A stretch of 47,993 bases of DNA from JALQUL01 sp964556425 (GTDB lineage: Bacteria; Pseudomonadota; Gammaproteobacteria; Burkholderiales; Burkholderiaceae_C): assembly GCA_964556425.1 (NCBI GenBank), contig CAZKWC010000022.1:1-47993 (forward strand), in the 5' to 3' direction. A program made the translations under genes and the position numbers. The notes under the pieces are model-generated. The model saw only the letters and a program-made list of their open reading frames with translations. It was not told where the DNA came from and did not search any database. Shown in pieces: positions 1-8,012 of the stretch (positions are counted from its first letter, which is position 1; each line of letters begins with the position of its first letter).

Positions 1-5
1 TTCTT

Positions 6-92
6 GCGCGGGTGGCGAAATTGGTAGACGCACCAGGTTTAGGTCCTGACGCCAGAAATGGTGTGGGGGTTCGAGTCCCCCCCCGCGCACCA
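6..92 (+). tRNA. tRNA-Leu (anticodon UAG)
   Basis: This is an 87-nt class II tRNA. The acceptor arms GCGCGGG and CCCGCGC pair, an A discriminator follows, and the CCA end is encoded. The anticodon loop TTTAGGT gives UAG, which reads CUA and CUG. The long variable arm and the GGTTCGAGTCC T-loop fit a leucine tRNA. It sits about 30 bp upstream of tig. CUA is also the codon doubled in the candidate leuA leader peptide at 37084. Confidence 0.97.
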
Positions 93-124
93 CACGAATA
101 ATCGAACCGATAAGAGAGAAAATA

Positions 125-1435
125 ATGGCCGTTACGGTTGAGACGCTAGAAAAGCTTGAACGCAAATTAACGCTGACAATTCCTGTAAGCCTGATTCAGT
201 CTGAAGTGGATAGTCGCTTAAAAAAACATGCAAAAACTGTGCGCATGGATGGTTTCCGTCCAGGTAAAGTGCCACTTAATGTGGTCGCTCAGCGCTATGG
301 TTATTCTGTGCAATATGAAGTAATGAACGAAAAAGTGGGCGAAGCATTTGCCAAGGCCGCTGACGAAGCTCAATTGCGCGTAGCAGGTGCTCCTTCAATT
401 ACTGAAAAAGAAGGTGCTCCAGAGGGCGAAATGCACTTTGAAGCCGTTTTTGAAGTATTCCCAGAAGTGGTGATTGGCGATTTGGCTTCAGCTGAAATTG
501 AAAAAATTTCTACCGAAGTTTCAGACGAAGCGGTTACTAAAACTCTTGAAATTTTACGCAAGCAACGTCGTACATTTGCACAACGTGCGAACACCGAAGC
601 AGCTCAAGATGGCGATCGTTTAACTGTCGATTTTGAAGGCAAAATCGAAGGTGACGCATTTGCAGGTGGTTCAGCCTCTGACTTCCAATTTATTTTGGGT
701 GATGGTCAAATGCTCAAAGAATTCGAAGATGCAGCACGTGGTATGAAAGTTGGCGAAAGCAAAACATTCCCACTCAGCTTCCCTGAAGACTACCATGGCA
801 AAGATGTAGCTGGTAAAACAGCTGACTTTATGGTCACGGTTAATAAATTAGAAGCAGCTAACTTACCTGAAATTGATGAGGCGTTTGCTAAATCATTAGG
901 TATTGCTGAAGGTACAGTTGAAGCTTTAAAAGCCGACATTCTTAAAAATCTCAGCCGTGAAGTTAAAGCACGTGTTTTGAATAAAAACAAACAAGCTGCA
1001 ATGGATTTATTAGTTGCCAATGCAACTCTTGACTTACCAAAAGCGCCTGTGCAAGATGAAATCGGTCGTTTAATGCAATCAGCTCGCGCTGAACTCAAAC
1101 AACGTGGTATGAAAGATGCTGATACCGCTGAATTGCCAGAAGATTTATTCAAAGAGCAAGCAGAACGCCGTGTACGTTTAGGTTTGGTAGTAGGTCAATT
1201 GGTTAAAGAAAAACAATTACATGCTAAACCAGAGCAAGTACAAGCGCATATCGAAGATATCGCAGCAAGCTACGAAAAACCAGTTGACGTCATCCGTTGG
1301 TATGGTTCAGATCGTAACCGTATGGCTGAAGTCGAAGCAGTTGTTATTGAGAACAATGTCACTGAATATGTTTTCGCTCAAGCTAAATCAAGTAATAAAG
1401 AAGTAAAATTTGATGACTTAATGGCGCAAGCATAA
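125..1435 (+). CDS. tig: Trigger factor, ribosome-associated chaperone and peptidyl-prolyl isomerase
   Basis: The 436-residue product has the usual trigger factor length. It has an N-terminal ribosome-binding domain with the signature GFRPGKVP near residues 44-51, a central FKBP-type isomerase domain (GDRLTVDFEGKIEG and GDGQMLKEFE, roughly residues 160-245), and a helical C-terminal chaperone domain. The family binds ribosomal protein L23 at the exit tunnel and shields nascent chains in the cytoplasm. The ATG start follows AGAGAGAAAATA, an adequate ribosome-binding site. It is the first gene of the conserved tig-clpP-clpX-lon block. A hairpin at 1458-1485 separates it from clpP, so part of its transcription may end there. 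Confidence 0.97.
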   Translation: MAVTVETLEKLERKLTLTIPVSLIQSEVDSRLKKHAKTVRMDGFRPGKVPLNVVAQRYGYSVQYEVMNEKVGEAFAKAADEAQLRVAGAPSITEKEGAPEGEMHFEAVFEVFPEVVIGDLASAEIEKISTEVSDEAVTKTLEILRKQRRTFAQRANTEAAQDGDRLTVDFEGKIEGDAFAGGSASDFQFILGDGQMLKEFEDAARGMKVGESKTFPLSFPEDYHGKDVAGKTADFMVTVNKLEAANLPEIDEAFAKSLGIAEGTVEALKADILKNLSREVKARVLNKNKQAAMDLLVANATLDLPKAPVQDEIGRLMQSARAELKQRGMKDADTAELPEDLFKEQAERRVRLGLVVGQLVKEKQLHAKPEQVQAHIEDIAASYEKPVDVIRWYGSDRNRMAEVEAVVIENNVTEYVFAQAKSSNKEVKFDDLMAQA

Positions 1436-1457
1436 TTCATTAAATAGTTCGAGTTGA

Positions 1458-1485
1458 GGGGCTTGTGCTTGTAAGTACAGGCCCC
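1458..1485 (+). terminator. Hairpin between tig and clpP, possible terminator or attenuator
   Basis: GGGGCTTGTGCTT and AAGTACAGGCCCC can pair along nearly their whole length, including two G-U wobbles, and ATTTAATTT follows. The U tract is imperfect, so termination is probably partial. This would allow separate levels of tig and clpP mRNA. Confidence 0.55.
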
Positions 1486-1523
1486 ATTTAATTTGTGCAA
1501 TGTAATTTTCATTAGGAGCCTTC

Positions 1524-2132
1524 ATGAGCGCATTAGATACACAAGGTTTGGGCATGGTGCCCATGGTCATCGAGCAGTCAGGACGTGGCGAGCGCTCCTA
1601 TGACATTTATTCACGTTTATTAAAAGAACGTGTGATTTTTTTGGTAGGTCCCGTGAATGACCAAACTGCCAACTTGGTAGTGGCACAATTATTGTTCCTT
1701 GAAAGCGAAAATCCAGACAAGGATATTTCTTTCTACATTAATTCACCAGGTGGTTCTGTCACTGCCGGTATGTCTATTTTTGACACTATGCAATTTATCA
1801 AGCCCGATGTTTCTACATTGTGCATGGGTATGGCAGCGAGCATGGGTGCATTCTTATTGGCAGCTGGCACTAAAGGTAAACGTTTTGCCTTACCTAATTC
1901 ACGTGTCATGATTCACCAACCATCGGGTGGTGCAAGTGGTCAGGCAACTGATATCGAAATTCATGCCCGTGATATTTTAAAAACACGTGACCAACTCAAT
2001 CGTATTTTGGCTGACCGTACGGGTCAAACAGTAGAAAAAATCGAACGCGATACCGAACGAGATTATTTTATGTTTGCCGATGAAGCCAAAGAGTATGGTT
2101 TAATTGATCAAGTCATTAGCAAGCGTCCGTAA
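1524..2132 (+). CDS. clpP: ATP-dependent Clp protease proteolytic subunit ClpP
   Basis: The 202-residue serine peptidase has a complete catalytic triad: Ser106 in MGMAASMGAF, His131 in MIHQPSGG, and Asp181 in the ERDYFM segment. ClpP forms a double heptameric barrel in the cytoplasm and degrades substrates fed by the ClpX or ClpA unfoldases. The length and the absence of a long prepeptide are typical of betaproteobacteria. The start is supported by TAGGAG seven bases upstream. clpX follows after about 200 bp, preserving the usual order. Confidence 0.98.
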   Translation: MSALDTQGLGMVPMVIEQSGRGERSYDIYSRLLKERVIFLVGPVNDQTANLVVAQLLFLESENPDKDISFYINSPGGSVTAGMSIFDTMQFIKPDVSTLCMGMAASMGAFLLAAGTKGKRFALPNSRVMIHQPSGGASGQATDIEIHARDILKTRDQLNRILADRTGQTVEKIERDTERDYFMFADEAKEYGLIDQVISKRP

Positions 2133-2331
2133 TTAGATTTTGAATGCCAAGGCTAGTGGTTGGGTTTGTCCTTTCCATTTAGTCTTGCTTTGAACTTGAT
2201 TAATCTCCATTTAGGTTTGAGTTTTTCAATTGGAATCAAATCATTAATTAAGATTTGGTTAGCAACTTTGAATTTTAAATATTGTTAATATGGCACTCTA
2301 GTTTTGAGTTGTCATGTATGAAGGTTGTTCA

Positions 2332-3600
2332 ATGGATGATAAAAATAGCTCCACCACTTCAAAAAAGACACTTAGTTGTTCTTTTTGTGGCAAAAATCAG
2401 CAAGAAGTCAAAAAATTAATAGCTGGCCCCGATGTGTTTGTCTGTGACGAGTGCATTCATATGTGCGTCGATCTCATTAAAGAAGATGGACCAGTCGCCA
2501 AATTTGAGTTGCCAGTCGATAAAGACTTGCCTACTCCTACCCAAATTAAAACGCACCTTGACAGTTATGTGATTGGTCAAGATCAGGCTAAACGCACTTT
2601 AGCAGTTGCAGTTTATAACCATTACAAACGTCTGCGCTACATAACAGCGGCCCAACGAGATCAAGTCGAGTTGGCTAAAAGCAACATCTTATTAATCGGC
2701 CCTACTGGTTCTGGTAAAACATTTTTAGCGCAAACACTCGCGCGTATGCTCGATGTACCGTTTGCTATGGCAGACGCCACCACATTAACTGAAGCAGGTT
2801 ATGTGGGTGAAGACGTAGAAAACGTTATTGCCAAGCTCTTGCAAAGTTGTGACTACGATGTGGCTAGAGCACAAAAGGGTATTATTTACATAGATGAAAT
2901 TGATAAGATTTCTCGTAAATCAGAAAACCTTTCAATTACTCGTGATGTATCGGGTGAAGGCGTGCAACAAGCATTGCTTAAATTAATTGAAGGCACAGTA
3001 GCCAACATCCCACCGCCTGGCGCACGCAAACATCCTAATCAAGAATATCTGCAAGTCGATACGTCTAATATTTTATTTATTTGTGGTGGTGCTTTTGCAG
3101 GGCTAGAAAAGATTATTGAAAGTCGTACCGAAGACTCAGGTATTGGTTTTGGTGCAACCGTTCGTAATATGAAAGAGCGTCAGTTGTCTGATGTTTTTAA
3201 AGATGCAGAACCAGCCGACCTCATTAAATTTGGTTTAATTCCAGAGTTAATTGGTCGTTTGCCAGTCCTTACTATGCTTTCAGAATTATCTGAAGAAGCA
3301 ATGGTGCAAATCTTAACTGAACCAAAAAATGCATTAATCAAGCAATACCAAAGTTTGCTTGAAATGGAAGGTGTTAAGTTAGAGGCAACGCCAGCAGCGC
3401 TTACTGCAATTGCCAAAAAAGCATTACTGAGAAAAACAGGTGCACGTGGTTTAAGATCCATTCTCGAGCATGTGTTGTTAGAAACCATGTATGAGTTGCC
3501 CAACCTTAAAAATATAGATAAAGTGGTCATTGAGAAAGAAAATATCGACAATGACACTTCCCCTAAATTAATAAAAAAATCAGATAGCAAGGTTGCCTAA
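2332..3600 (+). CDS. clpX: ATP-dependent Clp protease unfoldase subunit ClpX
   Basis: ClpX is the hexameric AAA+ unfoldase that delivers substrates to ClpP. The N-terminal zinc-binding domain has four cysteines (16, 19, 38 and 41: CSFC and CDEC). Then come Walker A GPTGSGKT, Walker B IIYIDEID, the ClpP-docking IGF loop in SGIGFGA, and a sensor-2 region RGLRS. I chose the ATG at 2332 (MDDKNSS, 422 residues) over an in-frame ATG at 2314. GAAGG lies at a suitable distance before 2332, and the six extra residues are not a family feature. A strong terminator follows the stop codon. Confidence 0.97.
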   Translation: MDDKNSSTTSKKTLSCSFCGKNQQEVKKLIAGPDVFVCDECIHMCVDLIKEDGPVAKFELPVDKDLPTPTQIKTHLDSYVIGQDQAKRTLAVAVYNHYKRLRYITAAQRDQVELAKSNILLIGPTGSGKTFLAQTLARMLDVPFAMADATTLTEAGYVGEDVENVIAKLLQSCDYDVARAQKGIIYIDEIDKISRKSENLSITRDVSGEGVQQALLKLIEGTVANIPPPGARKHPNQEYLQVDTSNILFICGGAFAGLEKIIESRTEDSGIGFGATVRNMKERQLSDVFKDAEPADLIKFGLIPELIGRLPVLTMLSELSEEAMVQILTEPKNALIKQYQSLLEMEGVKLEATPAALTAIAKKALLRKTGARGLRSILEHVLLETMYELPNLKNIDKVVIEKENIDNDTSPKLIKKSDSKVA

Positions 3601-3613
3601 TTTTTTCATTGCT

Positions 3614-3641
3614 AAACCTCGCTTTACAGCGGGGTTTTTTT
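3614..3641 (+). terminator. Rho-independent terminator after clpX
   Basis: AACCTCGCT, loop TTAC, then AGCGGGGTT (one wobble pair), followed by a run of T. It closes the clpP-clpX transcript. Confidence 0.9.
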
Positions 3642-4023
3642 ACGCACAAAAAAAGTATATTTGAGAATTTGTGTTGTAATAAACTTCAAAAATGTGACTT
3701 ATTATTTGATATTACCGATTGTTTTTTACAACACTTGCGTCAAATCAATTCAGTCTCGAATGATAATGAATCTATTCATTTGTTCAGGTGTCTTCTCGTA
3801 GGGAATTTATTTGATTAATTTTCATTATCTACGACAAGATTTATCTGATCAACCCTGAATTTAAAAGTTAAATTTCGAGTATTTTTCAACAGCAATCAGT
3901 TGCAAAAAAGTAAATGCCCCATAAACGCATTTGCAATTTAGTTATTGATGAGGTGCTATTCAAGCCTTGAATAAAAGGTTTTTGCCCTCATCATTACCTG
4001 AAGTTATTACATAGAAGGTTATT
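3642..4023 (+). other. Gene-free clpX-lon spacer with one perfect palindrome
   Basis: No credible gene is present in these 380 bp. The only short frame here has no coding character. The stretch must hold the lon promoter, but I see no clear -35/-10 or heat-shock consensus. At 3765-3780 AATGAAT-CT-ATTCATT is a perfect inverted repeat within GATAATGAATCTATTCATT, superficially like an iron-regulator box. Confidence 0.5.
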
Positions 4024-6477
4024 ATGTCTGGACAAACTGTTTTGCCATCTATCCCCACCGAACAAGCTATGTTGCCTTTGCGCGATGTAGTGGTATTTCC
4101 AGATATGGTTGTACCCCTTTTTGTGGGACGCCCAAAAAGTATTAAAGCGCTAGAACATGCTATGCAAGGTGACAGAAAAGTCATGTTAGTAGCCCAACGA
4201 GCAGCCGAAAAAGACGAGCCAGAAATTGGTGATATGTTTTCTGTTGGTTGTTTGGCTACTATTTTGCAAATGCTTAAACTCGGCGACGGTACTGTGAAGG
4301 TATTAGTAGAGGGGCAACAACGAGCCGAAATTCTTGGTATTGTTGACGGCCCAGAGCATTTTGTCGCCAATGTATTACCATTGGCCGTCGAGCGTTTTAA
4401 TAAAGACGATCAACAAGAAGGCTCAGTAGAAGTAGAAGCATTACGCCGTGCGGTTATTAGTCATTTTGAACAATACGTCAGTATGAGTCGCAAAGTGCCT
4501 GATGGCATTTTAAATTCGATTAATAGCATTGATGACGCAGGTCGTTTAGCCGACACTATCGTAGCTCACATTTCACTCAAGTTAGAACAAAAGCAAGAAG
4601 TCCTTGAAATGGTCAAGGTACTCGATCGTTTGCAAAAATTGTATGACTTGTTAGCCCATGAAGTCGATATCTTAACTGTCGATAAAAAAATCCGTGGTCG
4701 TGTGAAACGTCAAATGGATAAAAATCAGCGTGATTTTTATTTAAACGAACAGGTTAAAGCCATTCAAAAAGAATTAGGTGATGGCGAAGACGGTGCAGAT
4801 TACGACGAGCTTGAGAAAAAAATCAAGGCCGCTAAAATGCCTAAAGATGCGCTTAAAAAAGCACAGTCTGAACTGAAAAAATTACGCTTAATGTCACCAA
4901 TGGCTGCTGAGGCCTCGGTGGTGCGAAACTACCTTGAAGTGTTAATTGGTTTGCCTTGGAATAAACAAAGCAAAATTAATAAAGACCTCGAAAAAGCCGA
5001 ACTCATTCTTAATCAAGATCATTATGGTCTAGAGCGTGTCAAAGACCGCATCATGGAGTATTTGGCGGTACAACAACGCGTCACACGTGTGAAATCTCCA
5101 ATCCTTTGTTTGGTTGGCCCTCCTGGTGTAGGCAAAACCTCTTTAGGTCAATCGATTGCCAAAGCTACAGGTCGTGAATATGTGCGTATGGCGCTTGGTG
5201 GTATGCGTGACGAAGCCGAAATTCGTGGTCATCGCCGTACCTATATTGGTGCTTTACCTGGCAAAATTTTGCAAAACTTATCCAAGACTGGAGTTAAAAA
5301 TCCATTGTTCTTGCTGGATGAAATTGACAAGATGGGCATGGACATGCGTGGTGATCCCTCTAGTGCCTTGCTAGAAGTACTAGACCCCGAGCAAAACAAT
5401 ACTTTTGCCGATCATTATGTAGAGCTTGATTTTGACTTGAGCCAAGTCATGTTTATTGCGACCTCCAATTCAATGAACATTCCAAGCGCTTTATTAGATC
5501 GTATGGAGGTGATTCGTTTAGCAGGCTACACTGAAGACGAAAAACTCAATATTGCGACCTCTTATTTGCTCACCAAACAAATGGAAAATAATGGTGTGCA
5601 AGCTGGCGAGCTAAAAGTCACTGAAGACGCTATTCGCGATATCGTTCGTTATTACACCCGTGAGAGTGGTGTACGTTCACTCGAGCGAGAATTAGCTAAA
5701 ATTTGCCGTAAAGTAGTAAAGGGTGTATTACTTAAAAAATACACCACTACCATGGTAGTTGATGCAAACAACCTCAGCGAGTTTTTAGGGGTTCGTAAAT
5801 ATTCGTTTGGTCGTGCTGAAGCCAATAATCAAATTGGCCAGGTAGTGGGTTTGGCCTGGACAGAAGTAGGTGGCGACTTGCTTACCATTGAAGCTGCCCC
5901 AATGCCTGGTAAGGGCGTTATTACTCGCACAGGTTCTTTAGGCGATGTCATGAAAGAATCAGTCGAAGCAGCTCGTACTGTGGTGCGTAGCCGTGCAGCA
6001 CAATTGGGCATCAAGCAAGATGTATTTGAAAAGACCGACATTCATATCCATGTCCCCGATGGTGCGACACCAAAAGACGGTCCTAGTGCGGGTGCAGCAA
6101 TGACGACTGCGTTTGTATCTGCATTAACAGGTATTCCAGTACGAGCAGATGTTGCCATGACGGGTGAAATTACCTTGCGTGGTGAGGTCACTGCGATTGG
6201 TGGTTTAAAAGAAAAATTGTTGGCTGCACTGCGTGGTGGAATCAAAACAGTGATCATTCCAGAAGAGAATGCAAAAGACCTTCAAGACATTCCTGATAAT
6301 GTTAAGAACGGAATTGATATCATTCCCGTAAAATGGATCGATCGTGTGCTAGAATTAGCACTTGAACGACAACCAGTCCCTCTGGTAGCCGAAGAGTTGG
6401 TGCCTGCATCTGTAGTCGCCGTCGAAGCTTCCAAGACTGATTCATTGTCTACTGTCTCTGAAAAATTAAAACATTAA
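4024..6477 (+). CDS. lon: ATP-dependent protease Lon (LonA)
   Basis: The 817-residue product has the full LonA architecture. An N-terminal substrate-binding domain begins MLPLRDVVVFPDMVVPLFVGR, a coiled-coil helical segment follows, then an AAA+ module with Walker A GPPGVGKT near residue 365, and a C-terminal protease domain. The catalytic dyad is Ser688 (KDGPSAGAA) and Lys729 (GGLKEKLLAA). It is a cytoplasmic hexameric protease that degrades misfolded and regulatory proteins. AGAAGG precedes the ATG. lon lies immediately downstream of clpX, as in many proteobacteria, but a terminator makes it a separate unit. The C-terminal ~30 residues are extended and low in conservation features. Confidence 0.98.
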   Translation: MSGQTVLPSIPTEQAMLPLRDVVVFPDMVVPLFVGRPKSIKALEHAMQGDRKVMLVAQRAAEKDEPEIGDMFSVGCLATILQMLKLGDGTVKVLVEGQQRAEILGIVDGPEHFVANVLPLAVERFNKDDQQEGSVEVEALRRAVISHFEQYVSMSRKVPDGILNSINSIDDAGRLADTIVAHISLKLEQKQEVLEMVKVLDRLQKLYDLLAHEVDILTVDKKIRGRVKRQMDKNQRDFYLNEQVKAIQKELGDGEDGADYDELEKKIKAAKMPKDALKKAQSELKKLRLMSPMAAEASVVRNYLEVLIGLPWNKQSKINKDLEKAELILNQDHYGLERVKDRIMEYLAVQQRVTRVKSPILCLVGPPGVGKTSLGQSIAKATGREYVRMALGGMRDEAEIRGHRRTYIGALPGKILQNLSKTGVKNPLFLLDEIDKMGMDMRGDPSSALLEVLDPEQNNTFADHYVELDFDLSQVMFIATSNSMNIPSALLDRMEVIRLAGYTEDEKLNIATSYLLTKQMENNGVQAGELKVTEDAIRDIVRYYTRESGVRSLERELAKICRKVVKGVLLKKYTTTMVVDANNLSEFLGVRKYSFGRAEANNQIGQVVGLAWTEVGGDLLTIEAAPMPGKGVITRTGSLGDVMKESVEAARTVVRSRAAQLGIKQDVFEKTDIHIHVPDGATPKDGPSAGAAMTTAFVSALTGIPVRADVAMTGEITLRGEVTAIGGLKEKLLAALRGGIKTVIIPEENAKDLQDIPDNVKNGIDIIPVKWIDRVLELALERQPVPLVAEELVPASVVAVEASKTDSLSTVSEKLKH

Positions 6478-6537
6478 TTTTTTTTGAGTTAGCTAAAAAA
6501 ATAGCTAAAAACAGTTTACAATAATGTTCATCGAAAC

Positions 6538-6613
6538 GCGGGAATAGCTCAGTTGGTAGAGCGCAACCTTGCCAAGGTTGAGGTCGAGAGTTCGAGACTC
6601 TTTTCCCGCTCCA
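6538..6613 (+). tRNA. tRNA-Gly (anticodon GCC), copy 1
   Basis: This is a 76-nt cloverleaf with acceptor GCGGGAA/TTCCCGC, anticodon loop TTGCCAA, T-loop TTCGAGA and encoded CCA. Its sequence is identical to the copy at 6968. It begins the Gly-Cys-Leu-Gly cluster. TACAAT at 6517-6522 could be its -10 box. Confidence 0.97.
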
Positions 6614-6619
6614 GGTTAT

Positions 6620-6649
6620 AAAAGACAGAAGGTTTTCTTTCTGTCTTTT
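6620..6649 (+). terminator. Hairpin between tRNA-Gly and tRNA-Cys
   Basis: AAAGACAGAA (6621-6630) pairs with TTCTGTCTTT (6639-6648) across a short T-rich loop. The second arm ends in TTTTA, so it could act as a weak terminator or as an RNA processing structure in the tRNA transcript. Confidence 0.5.
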
Positions 6650-6651
6650 AC

Positions 6652-6763
6652 TAACCGAATAATGATATTAGTGGCGCGATAGCAAAGCGGTTATGCAGCG
6701 GATTGCAAATCCGTTTAGCCCAGTTCGACTCTGGGTCGCGCCTCCAGCATCATTATTAGGTTA
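6652..6763 (+). repeat. Inverted repeat enclosing tRNA-Cys
   Basis: TAACCGAATAATGAT (6652-6666) and ATCATTATTAGGTTA (6749-6763) are inverted copies with one mismatch. They flank the whole tRNA-Cys gene, so they would form a long stem below the acceptor arm in the precursor RNA. Confidence 0.8.
6673..6746 (+). tRNA. tRNA-Cys (anticodon GCA)
   Basis: This is a 74-nt cloverleaf with acceptor GGCGCGA/TCGCGCC, anticodon loop TTGCAAA, T-loop TTCGACT and encoded CCA. It is enclosed by a 15-nt inverted repeat. Confidence 0.97.
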
Positions 6764-6771
6764 GAATAAAG

Positions 6772-6895
6772 GTTGACATCTATTTTGCCTCGGTGGTGGA
6801 ATAGGTAGACACAGCGGACTTAAAATCCGCCGCTACGTTAATAGCGGGCGTGCCGGTTCGATTCCGGCCCGAGGCACCAAACGTTAGATGTCAAC
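6772..6895 (+). repeat. Inverted repeat enclosing tRNA-Leu
   Basis: GTTGACATCTA (6772-6782) and TAGATGTCAAC (6885-6895) are perfect reverse complements flanking tRNA-Leu. The arrangement is the same as around the neighbouring tRNA-Cys but the sequence is different, which points to a structural rather than a sequence-specific role. Confidence 0.8.
6787..6879 (+). tRNA. tRNA-Leu (anticodon UAA)
   Basis: This is a 93-nt class II tRNA. Acceptor GCCTCGG pairs with CCGAGGC, the anticodon stem GCGGA/TCCGC encloses CTTAAAA (anticodon UAA), and a long variable arm and an encoded CCA are present. Confidence 0.96.
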
Positions 6896-6946
6896 GGCTT
6901 AGTTAAAAAGATTACATCAATTTAACTAAACAGTATGTTTTTAGTG

Positions 6947-6952
6947 TATAAT
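6947..6952 (+). promoter_or_regulatory. -10 box (TATAAT) before the second tRNA-Gly
   Basis: A perfect TATAAT lies 15 bp before the mature tRNA 5' end, consistent with a start point near 6959. No good -35 is seen at 17 bp, so this is a partial promoter call. Confidence 0.45.
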
Positions 6953-6967
6953 TAAAAGCATCGAAAT

Positions 6968-7043
6968 GCGGGAATAGCTCAGTTGGTAGAGCGCAACCTT
7001 GCCAAGGTTGAGGTCGAGAGTTCGAGACTCTTTTCCCGCTCCA
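6968..7043 (+). tRNA. tRNA-Gly (anticodon GCC), copy 2
   Basis: Identical in sequence to the tRNA at 6538-6613, including encoded CCA. The preceding bases (CATCGAAA) are also shared with the first copy, which suggests a local duplication. Confidence 0.97.
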
Positions 7044-7051
7044 AATTTTAA

Positions 7052-7078
7052 AAGGAAGCTTTATAGCTTCCTTTTTTT
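7052..7078 (+). terminator. Rho-independent terminator of the tRNA cluster
   Basis: AAGGAAGCT, loop TTAT, AGCTTCCTT, then a T run. The stem is perfect. Confidence 0.92.
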
Positions 7079-7304
7079 ATTTTTGGAATGCAGATTTTAA
7101 ATTGCATCTGCACTTCTTTCTTTGTATACGTTTTGATTGCTTTTTCTCAATGTTAGCTGGCAAAAGCTAGTCGTTTGACGACATAAGTAATACTTATCAC
7201 CCATACAGCTATAAAAAATCCCCCATTTAACAAGCTAAAAGGCTAAAATGAGTTCCAATAGCGTTTGCTAGATGGTTTGATTTAATTTACCTTCCAATAA
7301 TGTT

Positions 7305-7949
7305 ATGAATAGATTCGAACCACCTTTTGAAATTCACGTTCATGGACAAGTTGTTTTACGTCCAGACGTCACCTTACAACAAGTCCAAGAAGCGGTAAAG
7401 CCACTTTGGAGTTATTCCAATGGTCGAACTTATTCTGAGGGCAGCGTCAGCCTGTATCCCGAAGAACCTGGTATCCAATATAACGGTACAGAGCATGTCT
7501 TACAAATATGTTGGACAACCGGTGGCGACAACGATTTTCGTCAAGTTCTAGATGAACTGTGTATGAATCTTAACGACCTCTCGGCACAAGGTGCAACCCT
7601 TGAAATTAGCTTTTTCGATGCGCAGTACGATGAAGAAGATGAAGATAGTCATGATGACGAGTGTGAATCCGATGGCACCGATGCAAAAGATGATTTTTTT
7701 GTAGTGTTTGTTGGACCAACACCTCAGGCTATTATGGTGGTGCAACGAGATTTGTTAGTTCAAGATATTATTTCTGTTATGGAACGACATTTCGAGAGTG
7801 CTGAGTTAACAGGAATTGTTTCTGAAATCGATCGTCTTTTCTCAGAGCGTTTTGATGCACTTAGCAATTCTCTCGAAATTGGTAAGTTACCGCGCAATCC
7901 AGGTGGTGGTCATGGTGGATCTGGAAGACGCCCAAGGCATTTGCATTAA
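7305..7949 (+). CDS. Conserved-looking protein of unknown function upstream of relA
   Basis: I do not recognise the family of this 214-residue protein. The first ~105 residues look like a mixed alpha/beta fold (FEIHVHGQVVLRP, then ISFFDA). Residues 109-130 are an almost continuous Asp/Glu stretch. A second structured part follows (FFVVFVGPTPQAIMVVQRDLLVQDIISVMERHF), and the end is a Gly/His/Arg tail (NPGGGHGGSGRRPRHLH). There is no signal peptide or membrane segment, so it is probably cytoplasmic. The repeated alpha/beta pattern suggests two related halves joined by the acidic linker. It is 60 bp from relA, with a hairpin in between, and could be co-transcribed with it. The histidine-rich tail may bind metal, which is speculation. 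Confidence 0.75.
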   Translation: MNRFEPPFEIHVHGQVVLRPDVTLQQVQEAVKPLWSYSNGRTYSEGSVSLYPEEPGIQYNGTEHVLQICWTTGGDNDFRQVLDELCMNLNDLSAQGATLEISFFDAQYDEEDEDSHDDECESDGTDAKDDFFVVFVGPTPQAIMVVQRDLLVQDIISVMERHFESAELTGIVSEIDRLFSERFDALSNSLEIGKLPRNPGGGHGGSGRRPRHLH

Positions 7950-7963
7950 ATTGGCATTAGAGG

Positions 7964-7991
7964 AGCTTTTGATTTTAAAAAGTCAAAAGCT
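7964..7991 (+). other. Hairpin in the spacer before relA
   Basis: AGCTTTTGA (7964-7972) and TCAAAAGCT (7983-7991) pair perfectly. The hairpin ends 10 bases before the relA ribosome-binding site (TAAGGAC). No T run follows it, so it is more likely an mRNA structure than a terminator. Confidence 0.5.
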
Positions 7992-8012
7992 TCATATGTA
8001 GTAAGGACAGTT

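Noticed and set aside
3609..3818. 69-codon frame after clpX
   Set aside because: It starts inside the clpX terminator and has no coding character.
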